Positions 25,932 through 35,209 of a stretch of 64,000 bases of DNA are shown piece after piece. The position numbers and the translations under genes were made by a program. Every line of letters starts with the position of its first letter. The first letter of the stretch is position 1. Where the stretch lies: assembly GCA_942491735.1 (NCBI GenBank), contig CALOCN010000014.1, forward strand, positions 744,001 to 808,000, in the 5' to 3' direction. Origin of the DNA: CALOCN01 sp942491735. GTDB taxonomy: Bacteria; Eisenbacteria; RBG-16-71-46; JABDJR01. The notes below the pieces were generated by a model, which did no database searches, had not been told where the DNA came from, and saw only the letters and a program-made list of their open reading frames with translations.

Positions 25932-27896
25932 TCAGGATCCCTCCAGGACGCCGCCCGGTCCGGTCAACCGGTAGACTCCCTTGCCGGCCACGACGTTGGC
26001 GGGGTCCCGGGCGAGTGTTTCGCGGAAGAGCGCCAAAGCCTCCTCGAACTGGAACTGCTTTTCCCGTACCAGGGCGAGGTTGTTGTAGGCCTTCACATAG
26101 GTGGGGTCCTTCTGGAGGATCCCGGAAAAGATCTCGGATGCGGCCCCCAGGTTGCCCAGCTTGTACCGGCAGAGCCCGATGTTGTTCTGGATCTGGCGCG
26201 CCTGATCCTGGTTGCCGGACTGGACCGCGGTGCGAAGCAGGGCCTGGAAGGCCAGGAGGGCTTCGGTGTACTCGCCTTCACGGTAGAGCATGCCGGCCGA
26301 GAGCATGTCCTGGGCCATGGGATCCTGGACCGCCGACCCCGACTCCCCGTAGCGGGAGGCCTCGGCCAGGAGTTGGGCGGCCCGTTGGGTGTTGCCGGCC
26401 AACCGTTCCGTCTCGGCGAGGGAGCTGTAGGCCCGGGCGTACCGGGGATCAATGGCGAGGGAGCGTTGCAGCATGTCGCGCGAACGATCGAGATCGCCCC
26501 GCAGACGGTACAGGGTGCCGAAGTTGAGATAGTCGACCCGTTTGAGGGACTGGGCGGCCAGGAGCGGGGTGCGCACATGGCACGCCACCAGCAGGGCCGG
26601 CAGGAGTACCGCGGAGGTGATCAGCACGGCGCGTCGGCTCGGGTGCTCCGTGGCTCGCTTCCCGGAACGGGATCCGCGCAGGGCGCCCCAGAGACGGACC
26701 CCGGCATCCCCGGCGAACAACAGCAGCACCGGCACGATGGGGAGCCGGTACTCGGCGGAGACAAAGAAGAGCACGCCGGTCAGGGGAAAGATGACCGCGT
26801 AGAGGTACAGCACGAGGAGCTCGCGCCAGCGTTTTCGGGCCAGGATCATACCCAGCAAACCCAGCGGGGCGAGAATGCCCATTCCCAGCGGCACCATGCG
26901 CAGCACCGGGGAGAAGTCGCGGGCGAAGTAGTAGTTGAGGTTGGTGGGGGACTCGGTGCGATTCCAGAAGAAGTAGAACTTGCGTGCCGCGAGCTTGAAG
27001 TCTTCCACCGGATGATCCCGGACGTAGCGCATTCCCTCCTGGAAGAGATACTGGGAGGTCTCGGCCAGACTGAGCTCCCGCCCGACTTTCGCCGATATGG
27101 CCTCTCGCGTGCCCCACACCTCGTCCTCGAAGGCTGCTCCCGAAGTGAAGGAGGGCATGGTGTAGAGCCCGTTGGCATCGGCGTTGTGACCGATGTAGAA
27201 CGCGGCGTAGTTGGCCGCGACGGGAACCAGCTCCTTCTCGACGAGGAAGTTGCGCAGGGTGACCGCCCCGGTCACCGCGGCCGCACCCACCGCGAAGGCG
27301 AGCCAGTGTACGACCGCGCGCCGGCGGGGTACGGCGAGCAGGAAGAGAGGAGTGGCCAAGGGCACCATGAGCATGGCGTTGCCACGACCCAGGGCGCAGA
27401 GCCCCAGCACCACCCCGGCCAGGGTCGCGGAAACCACCTGTGGGCGGGACCGATAGCGAACCAGCAGGGCCAGCGCGCCCATGGCGAGCAGGTTGATGAG
27501 GGTCGGGGTGAGGAGGGTGCCGGTGTAGAACACGGCCGGGCCATAGAGCGCGTAGCCCAGCCCGGCGATCAGCGCGGGAGCCCGCCCCATGAGACGCAAA
27601 CCGATCCAGATCAGCAGGAGGCAGGTCACGCTGTCCAGGACGGCCTGGACCACGAGCACCGGGAGCACGCCATCTCCCAGGAGGGTATACACCCCGGCCA
27701 GGAAGTAGGGGTAGAGCACGTTCATGGAGTAGACGGTCTCGCCATGGAACTGCCCGTCCAGAATGAGACGGGCCAGGCGATCGTAGGTCTCGGAGTCGAT
27801 GAGGAGGATCTCGGCCAGCGGCGTGTTGCGGATACTCCACGCATACGCGAGCCGGACGAGGAGTGCTAAGAGGGAAATCAGGATTGGATGGCGCAT
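25932..27896 (-). CDS. GT39/ArnT-like membrane glycosyltransferase with C-terminal TPR domain
   Basis: 654 aa from ATG 27896. Residues 1-400 hold about eleven membrane helices. The first extracytoplasmic loop contains IDSETYDRLARLILDG, with the acidic DxE-type motif of GT-C enzymes. From about residue 430 there are tetratricopeptide repeats (YLNFGTLYRLRGDLDRSRDMLQRSLAIDP, NNLALVREKQFQFEEALALFRETLARDP). GT-C enzymes use lipid-linked sugars outside the membrane. A possible minus-strand -10 TATACT lies at 27916-27921. The gene is divergent from the exosortase gene 99 bases away, suggesting a shared surface-processing theme. Confidence 0.82.
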   Translation of the reverse strand: MRHPILISLLALLVRLAYAWSIRNTPLAEILLIDSETYDRLARLILDGQFHGETVYSMNVLYPYFLAGVYTLLGDGVLPVLVVQAVLDSVTCLLLIWIGLRLMGRAPALIAGLGYALYGPAVFYTGTLLTPTLINLLAMGALALLVRYRSRPQVVSATLAGVVLGLCALGRGNAMLMVPLATPLFLLAVPRRRAVVHWLAFAVGAAAVTGAVTLRNFLVEKELVPVAANYAAFYIGHNADANGLYTMPSFTSGAAFEDEVWGTREAISAKVGRELSLAETSQYLFQEGMRYVRDHPVEDFKLAARKFYFFWNRTESPTNLNYYFARDFSPVLRMVPLGMGILAPLGLLGMILARKRWRELLVLYLYAVIFPLTGVLFFVSAEYRLPIVPVLLLFAGDAGVRLWGALRGSRSGKRATEHPSRRAVLITSAVLLPALLVACHVRTPLLAAQSLKRVDYLNFGTLYRLRGDLDRSRDMLQRSLAIDPRYARAYSSLAETERLAGNTQRAAQLLAEASRYGESGSAVQDPMAQDMLSAGMLYREGEYTEALLAFQALLRTAVQSGNQDQARQIQNNIGLCRYKLGNLGAASEIFSGILQKDPTYVKAYNNLALVREKQFQFEEALALFRETLARDPANVVAGKGVYRLTGPGGVLEGS

Positions 27897-27995
27897 AATG
27901 GATTTTGGTGCGGGGAGTATACCCGAGCAACCTGCGCCCGTCCGCCAAGCTGCTACACTGCGTTGATCCCGCCAGTCGACGCTTCCGGCAATTCC

Positions 27996-28547
27996 ATGGC
28001 CCAATCCAAATCGCCCGCCGCTACCCCGCCATCGTCTTCGTCCCGCCGACCCTGGCAGTTCATTCTGCTGTTCGGCGGTGCGTTCGGATTGCTGGTGTGG
28101 CTCCTCGATGGGGCCGGTCCGGTGGCGTGGTTCAATCGGGGGATCCATCAGTTCACGCTGTTCCAGGCTTCCACCGCGGCCTCGATGCTGCGTGTCCTGG
28201 GTGAGTCGGTCACCGCGCACGGGGCGGTGATCGGCGGCGCCGCCTTCTCCTGCGAAGTGGACACCGGGTGCAACGGCATGACCGCGGTGGCGCTTCTCGC
28301 TGCGGGACTGCTGAGCTTCCCGACTTCCTGGCGAGCCCGCGCCCTGGGCCTCCTGGTGTTGCTCCCCGCGGTGGTTGCGGTAAACCTCGTGCGGATCGCG
28401 TTGTTGTACTGGGTGGGGGCGCACTTTCCCGCGCACTTCGGCACCGTTCACGTCTATGTGGGCCAGGTCCTGGTGATTACCGCGACCGCCGGCCTCTGGT
28501 GGATCTGGCTGACATGGAGTTCCCAACGACCCGTCGCGTCCTCCTGA
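27996..28547 (+). CDS. xrtH: Exosortase/archaeosortase family protein, XrtH-like
   Basis: 183 aa from ATG 27996. The exosortase triad is present: C92 in DTGCNGM, R133 in NLVRIALLYWVG and H152 in FGTVHVYVGQ, spread over about five membrane helices. The short length and the companion membrane protein that overlaps its 3' end match exosortase H, which in known systems acts on IPTLxxWG-CTERM tails. The XrtH assignment rests on family knowledge and layout. The two nearby SSWGLIKS-tailed proteins are the candidate substrates. Confidence 0.82.
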   Translation: MAQSKSPAATPPSSSSRRPWQFILLFGGAFGLLVWLLDGAGPVAWFNRGIHQFTLFQASTAASMLRVLGESVTAHGAVIGGAAFSCEVDTGCNGMTAVALLAAGLLSFPTSWRARALGLLVLLPAVVAVNLVRIALLYWVGAHFPAHFGTVHVYVGQVLVITATAGLWWIWLTWSSQRPVASS

Positions 28548-29107
28548 GCCTGGGCGTGATCGCCCTCGTCTACGCCCTCCTGCTCCCGGTGTGGTTGGGA
28601 GCCAGGATGCCCTATGCCGCCGGCGTTGCCGCGGCGGCGAACCACGTCGCGTTCCCGGCGACCGGATTGGAGGGAACCGTCAAGGCGACCCGATCGGAGT
28701 GGGTCTCGCTGACCTACACTCTCCCGTATCCCCCGACCGGGGGCTGGGGTCAGTGTCGTCAGCGATTCCTGGACTTCGCCGATCTCCCACTGGCCCTCGC
28801 GGTGGCGGCGGGGTTGGGCTTTCTCGGCTGGCGCCGCCGGATGGTGGCCGGCCTGGCCGGTGCCCTGGGGGTGTTCGTGTGTCACCTGGGGTTGGTGACC
28901 TGGACCGCGCACCGGTTGACCCGCGTGTTGGGGGACCCGACGATCCCGGTCGGGAACCTGGATCAGGTCCTGCATGAGACGGCCCGGGAGGTGACCGGCT
29001 ACGGGAACATTTCCGCGGTGGTGACCCTGGGCATGGTGGTGGGTGTGGCATTGTTCCTGTTGCCCGGGAGGCACGGGGCCGGGGCCCCGGGTGGGCCGCG
29101 CGCTTGA
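28514..29107 (+). CDS. Exosortase H-associated membrane protein
   Basis: 197 aa, overlapping the exosortase gene by 34 bases. An N-terminal TM helix (VLLSLGVIALVYALLLPVWLG) is followed by a periplasmic part and three more helices (LALAVAAGLGFLGW, MVAGLAGALGVFVCHLGLVTW, and a terminal VVTLGMVVGVALFLL). Small membrane proteins of this layout accompany XrtH in other genomes; the role is unknown, perhaps as a substrate-handling partner. Confidence 0.72.
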   Translation: MEFPTTRRVLLSLGVIALVYALLLPVWLGARMPYAAGVAAAANHVAFPATGLEGTVKATRSEWVSLTYTLPYPPTGGWGQCRQRFLDFADLPLALAVAAGLGFLGWRRRMVAGLAGALGVFVCHLGLVTWTAHRLTRVLGDPTIPVGNLDQVLHETAREVTGYGNISAVVTLGMVVGVALFLLPGRHGAGAPGGPRA

Positions 29108-29182
29108 CGCCCCCGGGGTCCCTGACTATCTTGCTTGAACCCCCCGTTGTTTGACTGAGCCCGGAGGCGAACATGGTCCACA

Positions 29183-30616
29183 GTGGCTAGGGCCGCGCGC
29201 CGCGCCCGGCCTGTGGTGTTGGGTCTGGGACTCCTGGTCGCTTTCGTGGTCCTCGCCGGACCCGGGCAGACCCGGACCCTGTCGCGCGAGACCGCGCTCG
29301 CGACCTTCGACACTGCGTGGGAGCTGGTCTACACCACCCACTTCGACACCACCTTCAACGGTGTCGACTGGCTCGCCCTGCGCGATGAACTTCGCCCCAC
29401 CGCCGGGGAAGCGACCAGCCAGCAGGAGCTCCGCCGGGTCATCTGGGACATGCTCCTCCGTTTGCGCCAGTCCCACTTCGGCATCATCCCGGGTGAGCCG
29501 GCCGAGGCCTTTGCCCCCGACACCCCCCTGGAAGGGGAAGCGGGTGATGAGCGGGTGCTCAGGCTGCTGTTCTCCGCCGTTCCCAAGTATCGCGGCATGG
29601 CCGGGCCGGGGTTCGAGATCGTCCAGTTGGACGACGACATCCTGGTCTATCGCCGGTGGTCCACGCTGGCGCCGGAGAAGGTGGGGTTGGGATGGCGTCT
29701 GGTGGCGATCGACGGCCGATCGCTGGACGCGTCCTTCGCCTTTCTCGAAGCCGAGCTCGCCCAGCGGCTTCCGGATGCGGGGCTCAAGCGACTCAAGCGC
29801 CCGCTGAGCCGGCTATTCGTCCAGACCAAGCTGGCCGGAAAACCGGGTACCGACGTTCGGGTCACCTTCGAGGACGGGACCGGTACGGAACGCGAGGTGC
29901 TGTTCCGCCGCTTCCACGGTCCCGGGGTGACCGCGAACTTCGGCGGCATGCCGCCCATGCGCACCGAAGTCACCGGGCGTTGGGAACCGGTGGGGGACCT
30001 GCGGGTGGCGGTCCTGTTCATCAACGCCTGGATGCCGCCGGTCAACGATCTGGTTCCGGCGGTTCTGGACACCATGGGACACGCCGACGCCCTGGTTCTG
30101 GACCTCCGATCCAATCCCGGCGGCGTGGGACGCATCGCCCAGGCGCTGGCCTCGCATCTGGTGAAAGAGAAGACGAGCCTGGGACGCTTTGCCTCACGGG
30201 ACGGCGGGTATCCCCTGACCGTCCGCCCGCGTCTTCGTGGCCATGGGTCGGGGAGCCAACGCAACACCTTCGACGGGCCGGTCGTCGTGCTGACCGATGG
30301 GGCGACCGGGAGCACCTCGGAGGTTTTCACCGCCGGAATGAAGGACCTGGGACGGATCCGGGTCATTGGCGAACCGACTGCCGGGGCCGCGCTTCCCGCG
30401 CGCATCTCGCCGCTCCCCAACGGCGACTCGCTGTTGCATGCCACGTTCGACTTCCTGCGTCCCAGCGGTCAGTCGGTGGAAGGCAACCCCATTGTTCCGG
30501 ACCAGGAGGTCCCGTTGCTCCGGAGCGACCTCCTGGCCGAGCGGGATCGGGCTCTGGAAGCCGCGTTGCTGTGGTGTGCCGAGGCCGTGGCGACCCGGGA
30601 AGTTGTCGTCGACTAG
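29183..30616 (+). CDS. S41 family (C-terminal processing) peptidase
   Basis: 477 aa from GTG 29183; the ATG at 29173 opens only a five-codon frame. A signal/TM segment PVVLGLGLLVAFVVLAG comes first. The tricorn/CtpA-like core contains ALVLDLRSNPGG, VVVLTDGATGSTSEVF (the motif that holds the catalytic Ser) and VIGEPTAGAALPA. A PDZ-like region precedes the core but is poorly conserved. It is a periplasmic serine protease. Downstream of the exosortase pair it could trim C-terminal tails; this is inference. Confidence 0.88.
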   Translation: MARAARRARPVVLGLGLLVAFVVLAGPGQTRTLSRETALATFDTAWELVYTTHFDTTFNGVDWLALRDELRPTAGEATSQQELRRVIWDMLLRLRQSHFGIIPGEPAEAFAPDTPLEGEAGDERVLRLLFSAVPKYRGMAGPGFEIVQLDDDILVYRRWSTLAPEKVGLGWRLVAIDGRSLDASFAFLEAELAQRLPDAGLKRLKRPLSRLFVQTKLAGKPGTDVRVTFEDGTGTEREVLFRRFHGPGVTANFGGMPPMRTEVTGRWEPVGDLRVAVLFINAWMPPVNDLVPAVLDTMGHADALVLDLRSNPGGVGRIAQALASHLVKEKTSLGRFASRDGGYPLTVRPRLRGHGSGSQRNTFDGPVVVLTDGATGSTSEVFTAGMKDLGRIRVIGEPTAGAALPARISPLPNGDSLLHATFDFLRPSGQSVEGNPIVPDQEVPLLRSDLLAERDRALEAALLWCAEAVATREVVVD

Positions 30617-30637
30617 GAGTCTTCGAATCCCCGCCTG

Positions 30638-31372
30638 CTAGTCGTGCTGGCTCTTGATCAGTCCCCAGCTGCTCAGCTGCGTGGAAACCGGTTCATCCTG
30701 GCACGGACCCGGATCCTCGATACGGATCGTGATGTCCGGGAGCACGCTTCCGGCCGGGTCGACCCCCACGCTGAGCACGGTGAAGCGGATGATACCCAGG
30801 TTGGCGCCCTGGAGATTGCCCTCGAGCGGATCCACGTTGATGGAGATGTCGCTGTCGTACACCACGGCACAACAGGTCTCACCCACCATGGCCTGCAAAC
30901 CGGCCGTGCGTTGCGGGGTCACGTTGGGGATCTTGTCCAGAAGATGCTCGCCGTTGACGCCGAATCCGTCTGCGGTAGCCAGGAGGTAGTTGAGCAGGGG
31001 ATCCGAGGTAGGGCCGGCGCTGGTCCAGGACGCGGGTGCATCGGCCGCGTTGAGGATGAAGATTCCCTCGTCTTCGAGTTCCCCGGTGGGAAGCATGTTC
31101 GTCGTTCCCTGGGGGTGGTCGATGCCGATGATCGTCCCAACCGGGATGGGCAGCGGAACGCGCACACCGGGATCCGCGAGCTGATCGTTCACACACACGT
31201 CGGACTGGCCTCCACCGCATCCCTCGGAAGCCAATTCCTCGAACACGAGAAGGCCGTTGTCGATAGTGTCCTCGTCGATCAGACAGATGCGATCGATGTT
31301 CTGGGCAAACACTAGGGAAGTAAGCGAAATCCCTAGTAGACAAGCAAGCGTGGTGAAAGCTGGACGGTGCAT
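30638..31372 (-). CDS. Secreted protein with SSWGLIKS C-terminal tail
   Basis: 244 aa from ATG 31372, preceded by AGGAGG at good spacing. The Sec signal ends near LVFAQ. The mature protein is acidic, with three CxC/CC cysteine positions (EGCGGGQSDVC, GETCCAVVYDS) and a cohesin-like strand pattern (SINVDPLEGNLQGANLGIIRFTVLSV). It ends DEPVSTQLSSWGLIKSQHD. The QLSSWGLI portion resembles the IPTLxxWG motif read by exosortase H, but no TM helix or basic run follows. The same SSWGLIKS ends the NHL protein at 32.8 kb. Function unknown; exported. Confidence 0.8.
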   Translation of the reverse strand: MHRPAFTTLACLLGISLTSLVFAQNIDRICLIDEDTIDNGLLVFEELASEGCGGGQSDVCVNDQLADPGVRVPLPIPVGTIIGIDHPQGTTNMLPTGELEDEGIFILNAADAPASWTSAGPTSDPLLNYLLATADGFGVNGEHLLDKIPNVTPQRTAGLQAMVGETCCAVVYDSDISINVDPLEGNLQGANLGIIRFTVLSVGVDPAGSVLPDITIRIEDPGPCQDEPVSTQLSSWGLIKSQHD

Positions 31373-31487
31373 TCGGAGCCTCCTGGAGCGAGACAATCCA
31401 AGACAGGACTCTTTTGGTCGGTTGATTCTACCACGCTGCCCCGGCGACCCTGACCTGCCGTCGCGAAAGCGAAATGGACGCAGGGAC

Positions 31488-32003
31488 TTACCCCCGCTGA
31501 CGCGTGGTGGCCGGGTCCGGAACCGGGTTCGGCTTCTCGTCGTACTGGACCAGCAGCGTGGATTCGATGAGGGTGACCCCGGACTTCTCCAGCGCCTCCA
31601 GCATGATGGTAATGCCGTCCTTGCTCCAGAGTTTCGGATGATCCTTGGGGGAGGGGAGATCGAGGACGGCACAAACCACGCCGGCCGCGGGAGACGTCCA
31701 GTGGATAGGAAGGGTACCCAGACGTCCCCCGCAGGAGGCAGAGGCGCGATCGAACCGGGCGGTGATGATCAGCTTGGCCCGGGTGATCTTGGCTTCCGGC
31801 TCGCGCGCGAGACGAGGGAGGCTGTGAAGCCACGCGCGAGCGGACACGCGACCAGGAGCGGCAGGGTCTTCCAGAGCGACGCGCGAAACGAAGTCGTACA
31901 CCGCACCGTCGGTCCAGAGCACGTCGTTGGTGACGGTCTCCTGGGCGGCAAGCGCCGGACCGGCGAGGGTGAGGAAGATGCCTGTCAGAACGAAACGCAA
32001 CAT
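31488..32003 (-). CDS. Secreted hypothetical protein
   Basis: 171 aa with a signal peptide (MLRFVLTGIFLTLAGPALA). The mature part is alpha/beta, with a single Cys pair (ASCGGRLG, AGVVCAVLDL) and a Pro-rich end that lacks the WG tail. I do not recognise a family. It is separated from the previous minus-strand gene by 115 bases containing an AT-rich TAGAAT (minus strand, 31425-31430), a possible -10 for that gene. Confidence 0.7.
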   Translation of the reverse strand: MLRFVLTGIFLTLAGPALAAQETVTNDVLWTDGAVYDFVSRVALEDPAAPGRVSARAWLHSLPRLAREPEAKITRAKLIITARFDRASASCGGRLGTLPIHWTSPAAGVVCAVLDLPSPKDHPKLWSKDGITIMLEALEKSGVTLIESTLLVQYDEKPNPVPDPATTRQRG

Positions 32004-32039
32004 ATGGGCGTCCTGCCGCCCCTGATAGCTTGCCCGAGT

Positions 32040-32212
32040 ATCTGGTATTGCATGGAACGTGCCGCAGGCAGGGGTGCCCGAAAGCGGGCCCCCAAACCGG
32101 TCCTGGGGAGCCCGGGATCCTCCAGGGGGCGTGGATCGGTAAAGGCGCTCGACGCTATGGGTGAGACGCCCTGGGTTCCAGGCGCGTAGATGTGTTTCCT
32201 GATCTGGTATTG
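32040..32212. repeat. Direct repeat ATCTGGTATTG flanking an intergenic region
   Basis: The 11-mer occurs at 32040-32050 and 32202-32212, both inside the 265-base space between two divergent secreted-protein genes. It may mark duplicated -10 or operator elements. No other gene is seen in this interval. Confidence 0.4.
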
Positions 32213-32268
32213 TGGGTCATTGGGCGACCCGTTAGGTGGAATGCACCCAGAGCCCGGAAAGAACAAGC

Positions 32269-32786
32269 ATGAAAGGCGTTCATGTCCTGTTGGGCGTGGC
32301 AATGATCTCCGGTCTTGCCCCGATCGAGGGGTGGGGTGAGCCGTGCGCGGAGGACAGGATCGTTGGGGCCACGGGTTCGGGTCCGGGGGAGTTCCAGAGT
32401 CCGACTGGCGTCGCTTCAGGGGCCTACATCTACGTCGCGGATAGTGGCAACCATCGGGTCCAGCGTTTCAGCCTTGGATACGATGAACTCCTCTACGAAG
32501 GGGAGTGGGGAGGCTTCGGGAACCGGGAAGGACGCTTTTCTTCTCCGTGGGGCATCGGTACGGACTCATGGGCATTGACCAGGAGTGCATTGTCCTCTCG
32601 GGCCCCGGAACTGTCGACTGCTACGGCGACTTCGTGGGGTGCACGCTCAATCAACCTACGGATGTTGCGGGCTGTTGCTGCTACGGGGGAGTGGTGTCGG
32701 ATACGGGCAACGATCGCCTCGTCATGTTCTACGGTGGTGATCCGGTGGAAGGGTCCAGCTGGGGTTTGATCAAGTCCATGTACTAG
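32269..32786 (+). CDS. Secreted NHL-repeat protein with SSWGLIKS tail, one frameshift
   Basis: The start ATG 32269 encodes a signal peptide (VHVLLGVAMISGLAP) and one clear NHL repeat: GPGEFQSPTGVASGAYIYVADSGNHRVQRF. A second repeat, GREGRFSSPWGIGTD, is then lost in this frame. From about 32563 the -1 frame continues with an NHL-like pattern (LNQPTDVAGCCCYGGVVSDTGNDRLVMF) and ends GSSWGLIKSMY. One missing base near 32560-32580 would give an intact protein of about 172 aa. Its tail matches the protein at 30.6 kb. The shift is either an assembly error or a real break. Confidence 0.65.
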
Positions 32787-32864
32787 ATTTGACCCGCCCC
32801 ACCCATCCAACCTACAATCACCGATTGCCTCAATTTACACCCTGGCACGAACTTGGGGGATCCC

Positions 32865-34316
32865 ATGAGCCTGACACCGTTACGCAACTTCATTGGTGGA
32901 GAGTGGGTGGAGGCACAGACCCACAAGACCTACACCGTCCACAATCCCGCCAACGGCGAAGTCATCGCCGAGACTCCCCTTTGCGGAAATGCCGAGGTGG
33001 ACCAGGCGGTGGATGCCGCCCAGGCCGCCTTCCAGACCTGGCGCGCAGTACCCGCGGTGCAGCGGGCTCGCTACCTGCACCGCTTCCTCAATCTCCTGGA
33101 GGACAACTTCGAGGCGATCGCCCAGGTCGTGACCCGGGAGAACGGCAAGACCCTCCCCGAGTCGCGCGGCAGTGTCCGGCGCGGCATCGAGTGCGTGGAG
33201 GTCGCCGCGGGCGCGCCGTCACTCCTCATGGGGCAGGTGCTGGAGGACGTGGCCAACGGCATCGACTGCGAGTCGGTGCGCCAGCCGGTCGGCGTCTTCG
33301 CCTGCATCGCGCCCTTCAACTTCCCGGCCATGGTGCCGCTCTGGTTCCACCCCTTTGCGGTGGCCTGCGGCAACAGCTTCATCTGCAAGCCCTCGGAACA
33401 GGTGCCGCTCAGCCAGCAGCTCATGTTCGAGCTGATCGAGAAGGCCGGTTTCCCACCGGGTGTGCTCAACATGGTGCATGGCGGCAAGGACGTGGTGAAC
33501 GCGCTCCTCGAGCACCCGGGTATCGAGGGCATCTCGTTCGTCGGCTCGAGCCCCGTGGCCAAGATCGTCTACGAGCGGGCCGCCGCCACCGGCAAGCGCG
33601 TGCAGGCCCTCGGTGGCGCCAAGAACTTCATCGTCGTCATGCCCGATGCGGAGATGGAGAAGGCCCTGGACGCCATCCACGAGTCGGCCTTCGGCTGCGC
33701 CGGCGAGCGCTGCCTGGCCGCCAGCATCGTGGTCCCCGTGGGCGGCTGCCACGAAGAGGTGCGCAAGGGTCTCGAGCAGCGCATGCGCAAGGTGCGCATC
33801 GGCGACGGCTCGAAGGAGGGCGTCGACATGGGGCCCGTCATCTCCGCGCCGCACAAGGAGCAGGTGCTGGGCTACATCGAGAAGGGAGTCTCCGAGGGCG
33901 CGCGTCTGGTGACCGGCGGTAAGCGGCCGGCGCACCTCGCCAAGGGCTACTACGTCGAGCCGACGTTGTTTGCCGACGTCGACAACTCGATGACGATCGC
34001 CCAGGAGGAGATCTTCGGCCCGGTGCTGTGCATGATGCAGCCGCGCCGACGGACCTCGAGGCCGCGCTGGATGACGATGCGCCAGCACCCGCTGGCCAAC
34101 GCCAGCTCGATCTTCACCACCAGCGGCAAGCACGCGCGGGACTTCAAGTACAACGTCCCGGCCAGCATGGCGGGCGTCAACATCGGCGTCGCCGCGCCGA
34201 TGTCGTTCTTCGGCTTCGGCGGCGCCAAGGGCTCGTTCTTCGGCGACCTCAAGGCCCACGGCCGCGAGGCGTTCGACTTCTACACCGACCGCAAGGTCGT
34301 CATCTCGCGCTGGTAA
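32865..34316 (+). CDS. mmsA: CoA-acylating methylmalonate-semialdehyde/malonate-semialdehyde dehydrogenase
   Basis: 483 aa from ATG 32865. Aldehyde dehydrogenase fold of the MmsA/IolA type: CIAPFNFPAMVPLWF, SFVGSSPVA, and the catalytic Cys in GCAGERCLAAS. The ending is GVNIGVAAPMSFFGFGGAKGS.FGDL. It oxidises malonate or methylmalonate semialdehyde to acetyl- or propionyl-CoA, which completes beta-alanine catabolism. Residues around 34040-34070 read PRRRTSRPRWM where DLEAALD-like sequence occurs in a neighbouring frame, so a compensated double frameshift is present. First gene of the pyrimidine operon. Confidence 0.87.
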   Translation: MSLTPLRNFIGGEWVEAQTHKTYTVHNPANGEVIAETPLCGNAEVDQAVDAAQAAFQTWRAVPAVQRARYLHRFLNLLEDNFEAIAQVVTRENGKTLPESRGSVRRGIECVEVAAGAPSLLMGQVLEDVANGIDCESVRQPVGVFACIAPFNFPAMVPLWFHPFAVACGNSFICKPSEQVPLSQQLMFELIEKAGFPPGVLNMVHGGKDVVNALLEHPGIEGISFVGSSPVAKIVYERAAATGKRVQALGGAKNFIVVMPDAEMEKALDAIHESAFGCAGERCLAASIVVPVGGCHEEVRKGLEQRMRKVRIGDGSKEGVDMGPVISAPHKEQVLGYIEKGVSEGARLVTGGKRPAHLAKGYYVEPTLFADVDNSMTIAQEEIFGPVLCMMQPRRRTSRPRWMTMRQHPLANASSIFTTSGKHARDFKYNVPASMAGVNIGVAAPMSFFGFGGAKGSFFGDLKAHGREAFDFYTDRKVVISRW

Positions 34317-34336
34317 TCGAGCAAGGAGGATAAGAC

Positions 34337-35209
34337 ATGGCACGAAACGTCAAAGGCGGCCTGATCCAGTGCTCGAACCCGATCAACGACGAAGGTCGTC
34401 CGGTCGCGGAGATCCAGGCGGCGATGCTCGAGAAGCACCTGCCGTTCATCGAGCAGGCCGGGCGTGACGGCGTGCAGGTCCTGTGCCTGCAGGAGATCTT
34501 CAACGGCCCCTACTTCTGCCCCAGCCAGGACGCGCGCTGGTACGACGCGGCCGAGCCGGTGCCCGGCCCGACGACGTCGAAGCGCTGATGCCCTACGCGA
34601 AGAAGTACGAGATGGTCATGGTCGTGCCGGTCTACGAGCGCGAGCAGGCCGGCGTCTACTACAACACCGCCGCGGTGATCGACGCCGACGGCACCTACCT
34701 CGGCAAGTACCGCAAGAACCACATCCCGCACACCTCGGGCTTCTGGGAGAAGTACTTCTTCAAGCCCGGGAACCTGGGCTACCCGGTGTTCCAGACCCGC
34801 TACGCCAAGGTCGGCGTCTACATCTGCTACGACCGGCACTTCCCGGAGGGCGCGCGCCCTGGGCCTGAACGGCGCGGAGATCGTGTTCAACCCCTCGGCC
34901 ACCGTGGCCGGGCTTTCGCAGTACCTGTGGAAGCTCGAGCAGCCGGCCCACGCGGTGGCCAACGGCTACTTCATGGGCTGCATCAACCGCGTCGGCACCG
35001 AGGCGCCCTGGAACATCGGCAAGTTCTACGGCACCAGCTACTTCGTCGACCCGCGCGGGGAGTTCCTGGCCGAGGCGAGTGAGGACGACGACGAGCTCGT
35101 CATTGCAGAGATGGACCTCGATCTGATCGAGGAAGTGCGTCGCACGTGGCAGTTCTACCGGGACCGCCGCCCCGAGACCTACGACGACATGGTCGAGATG
35201 ACCTGCTGA
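34337..35209 (+). CDS. Nitrilase-family beta-ureidopropionase, frameshifted
   Basis: About 291 aa across three frames. Frame 1 from ATG 34337 (GGLIQCSNPIND...LCLQEIFNGPYF, with the Glu) breaks near 34575. Frame 2 (ALMPYAKKYEMVM...LGKYRKNHIPH with the Lys, VGVYICYDRHFPEG with the Cys) breaks near 34853, where a CG seems missing in a GC run. Frame 3 runs FNPSATVAGLSQYLWKLEQ to the stop at 35209. All three catalytic residues survive, which points to sequencing error rather than decay. The product is N-carbamoyl-beta-alanine amidohydrolase, the step after dihydropyrimidinase. Confidence 0.8.

Noticed and set aside
30638..30700. Canonical PEP-CTERM or IPTLxxWG-CTERM tail
   Set aside because: The WG core is present but no TM helix or Arg/Lys cluster follows, in any frame, before the stop. 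It is reported as a tail variant rather than a true CTERM domain.
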